DNA of 64,000 bases, from positions 2,356,001 through 2,420,000 of the forward strand of contig OX637801.1 in the NCBI GenBank assembly GCA_951802425.1, read 5' to 3'. Of the stretch, positions 35,311-44,170 are shown piece by piece. A program made the position numbers and the translations under genes. Below the pieces are notes generated by a model. That model was not told where the DNA came from, ran no database searches, and worked only from the letters and a program-made list of their open reading frames with translations. Each line of letters begins with the position of its first letter. Position 1 is the first letter of the stretch. The DNA is from Clavaria fumosa. Its lineage: Eukaryota > Basidiomycota > Agaricomycetes > Agaricales > Clavariaceae.

Positions 35311-37422
35311 ATGGATGATCCGATGGGGGAAACCCCATCTCCTCGCGCTACCCGCGCCGCCGTCCCTGGCCTTGCGCCAGGGAACTCGCTGCCGACGAGC
35401 ATCGTCGGAACGGCTGGGTTGTCCCAGCCGTCGTTGTCGCAAGGGGAGGAAACTCTCCCCTGGGTCCAGGATCGCATGATCCATGCGATCACCCACGGAT
35501 CCCGGTGCACTCAGTGTATCGGATTCCGTCGTCACATCTTCAAGTCGCTGCTGCACTCGGACGAGGCGTTTCAACAAACGCTTAAGGAAGCGCAGGAAAG
35601 CGCTAAGCGTGAGCTCGAGCCGGAGCTCGGAATGATACAACGCAAGTTGGATGACTTGCATGAAGAGTATGAGAAGGGCAATGCCCTTTGCGCCGGGCAT
35701 CGGCAAAAGCTTGAAAAAGCTTACAATAGCCTGGATAAGGTCGAGGCCGACCTTAGAAAGGCGAAGGAGAAGGTTCTCTCCTTGACAGAAAAGTTGGCAA
35801 GCGCCAACGAGGAGCTCGCCACGGTGCGAACGGCGGCGAAAGGGAAGGGACCTGACAGGGATCCCTTGGAGCGGGACCCTAAAAGGGCCCGCACTGCTGT
35901 CTCATACGCGGACATAGCGCCGCCTATGGGGGACGTGGACGTCCCCATGAACATTGAGGAGGGGTATCCCCCTCTTCCACCTGCTGGTGTTAGCCAGCAG
36001 AACCCCGATGCCTCACTGAGGCATAAACGAACGTTTGCGGAGACGGTGCTTGCGCCTCCGACAAGGGGTTATCCCTTTAATGCCCCCCACCCGGACAGGG
36101 CTCCGGATGGCTATCCCTGGCCATCGGGGATGTCCGTCAAGCCCGGGGCGTGGGCTGTCGAGTTGAAGACGGTTGAAGAGGTGATAGCCCTCAACCAGCA
36201 GGCGCACCATGGAGCGCCTGACGGCAGTTATGATATGACTGCCGTAATGAAGATGCGATGGGCCGTTAAGGAGGCCCAGAAGAACGCGGCAGCGGGAAAG
36301 CTGCCTACGCCAGTTGAGGACTGGCTGTTGAGGAACTGGAGAGTTCCTGCCGGCATCGAGAAATCGGCAGACCGGGTGGCACGCCATCTGCAGGGGCAGA
36401 TGTTGCGAGAGAGCGGAGGGATGGGCAACCCATCCCTGAGGGCAGGACCCTTGGAAGTCGCAGGAGGGGGAGCACCCTCCTATCCGTCGTACCAGACATT
36501 GCCGCTGACAGTGGCAAGAGTGGTTGCGCCTCCCATTAGGGAGTTTGTAGAGACTGGGGAGCCGTTGCTCCCCCAAGAGCTGTGGCTCTCCTTTGTAGGG
36601 GAGAAGGGAGAAATTCCCCCTATGAACCCGAAAGGCGACAGAGGCGCAGTGTCAGACCTGCACTGCTGGGCCGCCGACATAAGGATGGGCAGAGCGGCCG
36701 TCCTTGGTATTGATAAGGACGGGGATTCACCCCTGTCTTTTGCACGTAAGGTGGCCATCTGGCGTACCATAATGGCGTGCGCACCGTCCCGGGCCCGAAT
36801 GCGGCGCCCGTTCCTAGCAATGGCTGTAGCCCTCTTTGTGTCAAAGGGGGCATACGCGCAGGCCATTAAAGGGAGAGTCCTCCCTGCACGACGTTCCAGG
36901 CACTGGAACACAAAGATAACGCCAACCGTCGCGCAGACGATTGAGGCGTTTGTAGATGCCGGAGTCTCCGTTGGGGAAACGGAGTTCTGGGACGAGTTTG
37001 TACTTGTGTGGGCACGCGAGTACGTGCGAAAGGGGAATGCCCCCTTGGACGATGATATCCAGCTAGCGCTGGGTGAACGGGAGAAGCCTCCCATACCGCC
37101 CCGGACATATGCACTGCTAGAGTGCATAGGGCACGGGGCGCGTCCGTGCCGTCTTCGGTTAAGCGAGAAGGTGGGAGACGAACGGAGGGGCGATGTGCCC
37201 CTGGAAGACGGTGGAAGCACGTCCACCGTTAGAAACCCCCTAGGGCTACCTATTGGGGGTTTAACAATATCCCAGACAGAGGGTGCGGGGCCCTCTCAAA
37301 AACAGAAGAAAGCGGCTAAATCATCAGCCGCTAAGGCCGCGAAGGGGCCTGTTGTGTCGTCGCCCGACTGGAGCGACGACGAGGGCGAGCTGCCATGTGA
37401 CTACGAGCAGGGCTCGGACTAA
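35311..37422 (+). CDS. ORF3 of family C, unknown function
   Basis: 703 codons from ATG 35311, intact, on the element's coding strand between chromodomain and 3' LTR (the frame is open from 35227, upstream of the acceptor). Visible parts: a Pro/Ser-rich N-terminus; CTQCIGFRRHIFK; a long coiled coil at about residues 85-165 (EAQESAKREL, LEKAYNSLDKVEADLRKAKE); a basic patch DPKRART; a middle part with PVEDWLLRNWRVPAGI; a conserved-looking C-terminal globule (DLHCWAADIRMGRAAVLG, WRTIMACAPSRARMRRPF, DDDIQLALGEREKPP); a Lys/Ala stretch and acidic end SPDWSDDEGELP. No signal peptide or membrane segment, so it is not a typical envelope gene. I do not recognise it. Confidence 0.75.
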   Translation: MDDPMGETPSPRATRAAVPGLAPGNSLPTSIVGTAGLSQPSLSQGEETLPWVQDRMIHAITHGSRCTQCIGFRRHIFKSLLHSDEAFQQTLKEAQESAKRELEPELGMIQRKLDDLHEEYEKGNALCAGHRQKLEKAYNSLDKVEADLRKAKEKVLSLTEKLASANEELATVRTAAKGKGPDRDPLERDPKRARTAVSYADIAPPMGDVDVPMNIEEGYPPLPPAGVSQQNPDASLRHKRTFAETVLAPPTRGYPFNAPHPDRAPDGYPWPSGMSVKPGAWAVELKTVEEVIALNQQAHHGAPDGSYDMTAVMKMRWAVKEAQKNAAAGKLPTPVEDWLLRNWRVPAGIEKSADRVARHLQGQMLRESGGMGNPSLRAGPLEVAGGGAPSYPSYQTLPLTVARVVAPPIREFVETGEPLLPQELWLSFVGEKGEIPPMNPKGDRGAVSDLHCWAADIRMGRAAVLGIDKDGDSPLSFARKVAIWRTIMACAPSRARMRRPFLAMAVALFVSKGAYAQAIKGRVLPARRSRHWNTKITPTVAQTIEAFVDAGVSVGETEFWDEFVLVWAREYVRKGNAPLDDDIQLALGEREKPPIPPRTYALLECIGHGARPCRLRLSEKVGDERRGDVPLEDGGSTSTVRNPLGLPIGGLTISQTEGAGPSQKQKKAAKSSAAKAAKGPVVSSPDWSDDEGELPCDYEQGSD

Positions 37423-37719
37423 GCGTCCGAGCCCTTTAAAAACATATGCCTACCCCGCAGGACGAGACAGCGGCACTTGGGGCACCCCCCACCAGGGCGT
37501 GCCGCTCGTGACACGCTGTCCAACTGGGGGCAGGTCGCGCAGACCACTGGGTAGGACCCGTCAGCACCAGGCGAAGGCCCCAGGAGGGGATCGCGCCCGG
37601 TGACATGGTGGTAACCCTGCCCAAGGGGATGCGCCCCTTGTAACGCTATTCTACTTCTGCTCGTCGTCCCGCGCCGCCCGCGCGTTGCCTCTGGTTGGGG
37701 CCTCTCCGGAGGGGGAGGG
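37423..37719 (+). other. 3' untranslated end of family C
   Basis: No gene. Ends with the polypurine tract GGAGGGGGAGGG (37708-37719) used to prime plus-strand DNA. Confidence 0.75.
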
Positions 37720-37946
37720 TGTAAGGCTATAGGCCTTTTCTATTCTTTTATTACATAATATACATACTATAATAGTCTACTAGCATAGCCGCTTAGGCCA
37801 TGCTTACATCAGCGGCCCCTAGAGGGCCGCTTGCCTATATATATATCGCGTCGCGACTGTACAGAGAGGGTAGATCCCTCTACATAGAACTACCATACTC
37901 AATATACAGTTGAGTCTGGTTCTTTTGAGGGATAGAAAGTATTACA
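37720..37946 (+). repeat. 3' LTR of family C
   Basis: 227 bp, differing from the 5' LTR at only a few positions. Followed by target duplicate AATTG. Confidence 0.93.
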
Positions 37947-38330
37947 AATTGACATAAGCTTGCACATATAATAGCATAATTCTGCACAAATTGGCATAAG
38001 CTTGCACAAATATTAGCATAAGCTTGCACAAATTGGCATAAGCTTGCATATATAATAGCATAATTCTGCACAAATTGGCATAGGCTTGCACATACATTAG
38101 CATAAGCTTGCACAAATTGGCATAAGCTTGCACAAATTGGCATAAGCTTGCACATATATTAGCATAAGCTTGCACAAATTGGCATAGGCTTGCATATATA
38201 ATAGCATAATTCTGCACAAATTGGCATAAGTTTGCACATATATTAGCATAATTCTGCACAAATTGGCATAGGCTTGCACTTATTTCTGCACAAATTGGCA
38301 TAGGCTTGCACATATATTAGCACACATTTG
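37947..38330. repeat. Minisatellite, right part of the split array
   Basis: About 18 imperfect units of GGCATAAGCTTGCACAAATT type, alternating with ATATATTAGCATAATTCTGC variants. Continuous with 28950-29096 if family C is removed. Confidence 0.9.
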
Positions 38331-38490
38331 CACACACAGGGCCAATATTGACACATGTGCCCATGCATGGACACATATGCACATTCATTGCCCATGCATG
38401 TGAATGAATGGGCACACATGTACACAGATGCACATGTGTGTACATACATGTGCATGCATGTCCATACATGCACACAGGTGTACATGTCTG
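38331..38490. repeat. CA/TG-rich alternating purine-pyrimidine tract
   Basis: About 160 bp built of CATG, ACAC, TGTG and GCATGCATG steps, a sequence type able to form Z-DNA or cruciforms. It marks the border between the transposon zone and the gene-rich part. Confidence 0.7.
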
Positions 38491-38753
38491 GAAGCATAAA
38501 TAACCCAAGATTTGAATTTTGTCCAGTTTGGTCCTTCATAATGTACGTTTGTTGCGGGCAGTGTACTGGCAGCGTGCTGGCAGCGTGAACGGTGTGCCCC
38601 CTCCCCCTGGGCCTACAGTACTGGAACCCTGGTTGCCGCCGTGGGGGACGCTTTCTGCTTGGTTCAGCACAGTACAAACATGTCAGCCGTAGTTACGGTC
38701 AGCCTCTCGGTATACATCAAGTCCACAAGCAATCGAACCATTGCACTGAGCTC

Positions 38754-40903
38754 ATGCCTGCAAATCGACCTACGTCTACGGAGAGCTTTTCCTCCCTAGC
38801 TTCACTCGGCATAGACAACATCTTAGCTTCTGCCGGCGAGCATGGTCCCGACTTGCTCCGAGTGCCGTTGTCCTTGTCATTAGTACCAGATCTTTCCTCT
38901 GATAGCGTTCCGCCATTCCCACCCCAAAGCAGGCCACCCATGACAGCCGTTCTGGGTCTCGGTATACACCTGCCTCTCTTTCCCAATGGCTTGAAACGTA
39001 TAGACAGATTCTGCGATGACGCTAAGTGCGCCACCACGACGATAACGGGGCCTACGTCACCACGATTACGTCTCATGCTCAAGGAGACCTTGTGCATCAT
39101 GAAATGGGCTGTAAGTGAGAGTCCTGCAGAATGCTTTGTAAACTCTGAACGGCATTGCCTCCTTCAAAGGAGAGTATCCCCCCCTTAGATGCTCCCGGCC
39201 ATATTCCATGGGCTGGAACGGGCGAGGCTGGCCCTCTGACATGGACACCTGAAGGCTCGCTTTTCCCTCCAGAGGAGTTTCAGAGCTTTTTGTCCAATAC
39301 CAGGCGGTCCTCTCATCGCATGTCAGGGATGCGAGACACTCAGTCTCCGTTTACCAATGAAGGTGACTACACTCTAACTCCGTCTACTGACGTTCGTCGC
39401 CGCTCCTCTCTCTTCCCGACTTCGCCTTCCTTCCGCGAGGCCCACGTCTTCGAGAGTCAGGTCACTCTGGGCCCCCCGGGCGAGAGAAAACGCTGGTCGC
39501 TGCAGGCCCCAGCAGCAAGAATGAATTCCGAAATGGTTGACATGGTGCTCGAGTTGCAGGACTTGGCCTCACTCTTCGAGAATGGCTTCGATGATGCCGC
39601 ACGACCGGCTGAATCACTTGGCGATTGGCGACACGACCCGCCGGTTCTGGTTGTCTCTGATTCAACTTCTGCAATTCCCTTATCCTTTTCACCCTCCACA
39701 ACTTTGGAGTTGGAAGGTGGGCCAACCGCTTGTCAAGGAAGGGCTGACCTGGCTTCTCGGAACGTCAAGATGGGCACAAAATGCGATCCGTATCTCGAGA
39801 TTCCTTCTGCGTTCCTCAGAGCCTCAGAATGTTCAACAAAGAAAGATGGTTGTGTTGCTACTATTTCGTCACTAGGCCTCGAAGAAATGGTTGCAAATTT
39901 GCGCTCAAAATGCGCTTCGATGTGTGACTTCTCAGCTGCTGTAATAGAAGGTGCCGAGCAAGGAGCAAATACCCGAACAGCCGCGATATCATCTACAGCA
40001 GACGACGAAGATGAATGGGCTTTCGCTGATGGACTTCTGTCGGATCTTCGTGTCACAGACGTCAAAGGTGATACGTTGGTCCACACGCCAGCTCTTTTGC
40101 AAGCTGACCCATACCGCCAATCTGACCACGCCCGCCCGAGGCCCAAGCCTGATACAGAGAGTGCAACTCTGCCAAGTGTTCGTCGGCGTTACTCGGATGC
40201 AGGAAGGGGAATGGCGTATTCGCCCCTATCTTCGCTCCCCCCGACGATGCCTCCATCTTCACCGCTGCCACGCCCGCCTCCAAACAGCCGCTTGGCACCC
40301 ATCCCGGTCCGCGGCATCCTCAAAAGCGCCAAGAACGTCCGCTTCGCCTCTCTGCCCAGCAGAAGCGACACCGCGCTGTCGCCCGTGAAGTCTCGTGTCT
40401 TCTCGGAGCAGCAGCGCCCCACCTTCGACACCGCCGCCCCGAGACCCCCTCCCCGCGCGCCTCGGGCCAAGCTGGCGTGGCACGCGCCGGTCCGTCCGGG
40501 GGACGCCGCCTCGCCGAGTCCGCCCGCCAAGAGGGGCGCGAGGGTGACGACGCCGTCTTCGATTCGTTCTGCGGCGGCTGTTGTGTCGAGGACATGGTCG
40601 AATGCCTCCCCTTCGCCCGTCGCGCAGGCACTTCGCCCCCGAAATGAATGTTTCTCGAACACAGGGATCGCGAAGGAAATCCTACGGCCGGCCCTCTTAA
40701 CGAACGGTCGTCATTCCCTCGGGAGTGCAACGGCCTCGAAGGAAAACCGGGCGAGGGCGTTCTCCTCTCCGCTCGTCTCGTCTCGTTGGTCGTCAGCTGT
40801 GGTGAACGAGGACCGTGGTAGACGTGCCGGCGCCAGGGAATCTGCGACGCAGAAGAGTCGAATGCCTGTACCTCTACGCAACATCCTTACGAGATTCAAG
40901 TGA
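38754..40903 (+). CDS. Unknown Ser/Pro-rich protein with PP1-docking motifs
   Basis: Two exons, 38754-39110 and 39170-40903, joined by a 59-nt intron (GTAAGT, CTGAAC branch-like site, CAAAG) that keeps the frame; about 696 residues. Mostly low-complexity and basic, probably disordered and nuclear. Near residues 501-511 it has GILK followed two residues later by KNVRF: these match the SILK-type ([GS]IL[RK]) and RVxF docking motifs for protein phosphatase 1. The C-terminus ends MPVPLRNILTRFK. An in-frame ATG at 38592 exists; 38754 is chosen because the upstream part looks non-coding. The rest is unrecognised. Confidence 0.7.
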
Positions 40904-41912
40904 GGACAATGAAAGAAGAGGCAGTGGCCGCATATATAATACAGAAAGTTCATATACAATGTACAGAAGGTCGAATAATCCTGATGTAGCCTGCAATACA
41001 GATATTCCAAAGGGACACAGACCTGGACATTTGGAACCACAATGTGCATCGGCCCAATGGGTTGCGAGCAGCAAGCCTTTCGTGAGGATAAACCAGCGTC
41101 GACAGGAGCATCTGAGCCTCGTGGTCTGATCTCATACGAAAGAACCAGGACAAGCCGCCGGCGTGGACTTCCTGGCGGGCACCCTATTTCGTTTCCCATC
41201 CATCTCCAATGATAGCGTGAACACCGGTCCAACCATCGCCTTATGCTACTCAACGGGAGAAGGTACCACGCCGTACCCGAGATGATTCATAAATCGAGCT
41301 CCAGACATTCCGGGTCGAAGGACGCCTATAATAAGGACGTCTCACTTGCGGTCGTTGGCGGCAAGTACGCAGACCGTCGCATCACTTGCTGCACACGCTG
41401 GATGCCTTGCCCGTACACCCGAGTCTCATCCCCTGACCAAACAAGGGGGGGACCGCCCTTCCTCGCCAGTGTTGCTTTCTCGCTGATCCTCACTCGAGTT
41501 CAACCCTGACAGTCGGCCGCATCTTTTTACGACGTAGCATTGTACAAGCAGGCGGGGATCCTCATACACAAAACTTGAGTAACGACATAACGACCGTCCA
41601 AATCTTGTCGCTGCTCACGGACGGACGCACGAGCATTGGCAATCATTGGCGGATTTGACAAGCGAGGGACAAGTCAGAGTCTGATGCGAGAGACAGCGTA
41701 AAGGGTCCAATCGATCATTGACAAAACATTTGTACAACGAGTCTTGCCTCAGCTTGGGATGCAGGGGGGCTTGGGATGCAGGGGGGTTGGGCGCAGAGTA
41801 TAATCAAATGAAGCTCGTGTCGCCCGTTCCAACGATGAGAGTCCCATAGCGTCTGAGGAATTATTCTGAGAGCGGCGAGTCGAACAAAGGCACTGATATC
41901 TCATCCACCCAG
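40904..41912. other. Intergenic, convergent genes
   Basis: About 1 kb between two converging genes. No further gene, RNA or repeat was recognised apart from a duplicated GGGATGCAGGGGG near 41757-41788. Confidence 0.5.
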
Positions 41913-44170
41913 CTATCCACTTCTGCGCATGCCTCTGCCAGCAAAGCCAATTCGAAAAGCCGGCGTCCCTCTCCCAGCAGGGAAGATAGGCAATTCGCCT
42001 GGGCCGGAGGGCGTGAAAGGGGTGGCCTGAGGAGGGGCGGTAGATTGTCCAGACATGCTTCCAGACGAGCCGCCGTGCGGTTCTTCCAGCGGGTCCGCCT
42101 CCGCCTCAGACTCAACGTCCGGCTGCTCGAGAGAAAGAAAAACCGCGAGAGTGCTATCAGATAAGCAACCCAAAAAAAAATACTGCAAAGGGGGGGGGAG
42201 GGGGGTCCTGTACGGGCCGTACCTCGAGATCGATAACCAGAGCGCCCATGTGCCATCCCGCGGCCGTCACCGCAAAGCAGAACCTGTCCTTGCTTCGTGC
42301 GAGCCCGTGGTCGAAGGCGACTTCGGTAGGCACCGTCACAGGAGGCGGGGTGGACCGTCTGTACGCCCATGCCGACGCCTGTCGGGTCCTCTCGTCCGCG
42401 TAACCGCCCGGTTGACCGACCTCAATCTGGTCCGGATCGCCGAGGCCAAGCGCCCCCCTCGAGTAGGCACCCCAAGTTAAAAGCTTGCCGGTGGATGTGA
42501 GCGCGCCGTAATGGTAATCCCCGATGACGACGGAGATCACCCCTTTATTCTGCAAGGATGGAATGATGGAAGGCTCCGACGTCGGGGTGGTGCCCACGTC
42601 CCCCATGAGCACAATGGAGCTGGCGCCAGTTGAATAAGCAACAAAACGCTGGAAGTGAGCGGTCACCTGCAATCAGACGGGACGTCAGACATCGATCAAA
42701 GATGCGCCCGGATAGGCTCACATGCGTTATCTTCATTTGATCAGGCGATTCCGGAGGGATATAATCACCTTCGAGAACAAACGTCGGATGCTCTTTGACT
42801 CTATCGAGCTCGCTAAACATTGGAAGCTGCCTAAATTGGTAAGTAGGGACCGGAATCACAAAAAGGGCCAGAACACTCGCATATTCCCAGTATCCTTGTT
42901 GCATCGTGGCTTCCGCCCCTAGATGTCCGAATTTCAGAACATGGCCTCTGTTAGTGAGCCCCACTAGGCAGTTGTCCAGACCAGCAATCTGGATCAGTCG
43001 AACCGGTTCACTCGATGCCTCACTTTCGCCGGTACCAGGGAGACGGGGAAGCTCTGGGAGAGGACGTAGCCTCGCAGGATCCAGGGTGAGCACCCAAGTG
43101 ACACAAGGAATCACAAGCTCAGGTGTCGCCTGAGCTGTCTTGTCTCTCGCCTCGTCCATCTCATTGTTTACCTCATTGATCGCCCGCAATATGGGATCCA
43201 TGAACGGCCAAACCACGAACACGTCGCCGGCCTTCGTCAGGATAGCCGTAAACGTCCAGCCACACTCAATCTGAAGCGGTGTCGAGTCGGGGCCGCTGCA
43301 GTCGAGCAGTTGAGAACCCAGGCGAAACGGGCGTCCCCACGAAAGGAACATCCAGCACTGCCCTCGCTCGTCGAGAGAAGACGAGTGGAACCTTCCGCAG
43401 CTGAATCATGATCCCGATCAGCCAGATGGCCGGAAGGATATGATCCAGACTCGTTACCTGATACTGCGCGTTGGATTCGGCATGTCGAGCCTGTGTGGGA
43501 GACGGGCTTGCTTGGAGGATTCGGAAAACCCGTCCTGCCAGAACGCCATGCTCTCTCCATCCAACGTGCCTTGTAGAATGCATTAGAGTCTCAGATGCCG
43601 GATTATGAGAAATTTCAACAGTTACCCCATACCCAAATATTGCCTTTGGAATCCAGAGCATGGAATGACCTTCGAGAACGACGTTCAGTCAACAGAGGGA
43701 ATACACAACGGGTCAGGGGAAGACGGGCACTCACCACCCTCCGGCAACCAGATTGACGATGCGCACAGATGGAAAGGGTAGTTCCAGAGGGTACGACACG
43801 TCTGATGTACCGGCGTCTGCTTCCGGCAAACCCAATCTCCCGTGGCTCTTGTGGCTGGATAACGCGAGGACACGACACAGGCTGAACAGGTAAGGATCCA
43901 TATCACGGAGGGGTGGACTCACCCCCAGACAAAAACCTTCGGATCCCTCAAGCCTTTGTAGATTAGCTTCCACCCGCTAGTGCGCGCCGTGCCAGCTCCC
44001 GAAAAGCCGTAGTCGTCCAGGAGCCTCCGCTTCCACAGGACGCTATCGTCTGCTAGAGTAGTAAAGAAACGGGATGTGGCTGCCAAATGGTGCAAGTCCG
44101 AGACCGTGAGCAGCGGAAACAGGCCATCCAAGTAGACTTCAATGGGCAGGTCAGCGAGCGAGAGTGGCAT
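41913..44170 (-). CDS. F-box protein with RCC1-type repeats
   Basis: Multi-exon gene. Exon 1 (44170-43923) encodes an F-box (LADLPIEVYLDGLFPLLTV, LWKRRLLDDYGF) and the first RCC1-type VFVWG. Further exons: 43854-43735, 43669-43626, 43569-43458, 43391 to about 42885, then at least three more. RCC1-like blades recur (ALDSKGNIWVWG, QCWMFLSWGRPF, GLTNRGHVLKFGH, KLLTWGAYSRGALG). The end (FRIGFAGRGMRRSG) stops at 41913. The architecture is that of yeast Saf1: an F-box for the SCF ubiquitin ligase plus a propeller that binds substrate. The junction near 42885 seems to use a GC donor. The last exon boundaries are less sure. Confidence 0.8.

Larger units (their letters stand above)
29097..37946 (+). 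mobile_element. Full-length Ty3/Gypsy family C with a third ORF
   Basis: 8850 bp with 227-bp LTRs (29097-29323, 37720-37946; TGTAAGGC...ATTACA) and a perfect target duplication AATTG (29092-29096, 37947-37951) inside a minisatellite. Order: gag-protease, RT-RNase H, integrase with chromodomain, then ORF3 (35311-37422), and a polypurine tract GGAGGGGGAGGG (37708-37719). The whole element is dense in short perfect inverted repeats. The near-identical LTRs point to a recent insertion, yet pol has a stop, a frameshift and a deletion, so the copy was probably mobilised in trans or decayed since. Confidence 0.95.

Noticed and set aside
36480..37226. A 248-codon minus-strand frame, and similar long antisense frames over gag (31094-31902, 29276-29789)
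   Set aside because: They lie antisense to ORF3 or gag in GC-rich DNA; the sense proteins have recognisable structure and the antisense ones do not. The many inverted repeats also give both strands similar composition.
37410..37434. 9-bp hairpin over the ORF3 stop as a terminator
   Set aside because: Hairpins of this type occur throughout the element, so this one is not specific to the gene end.
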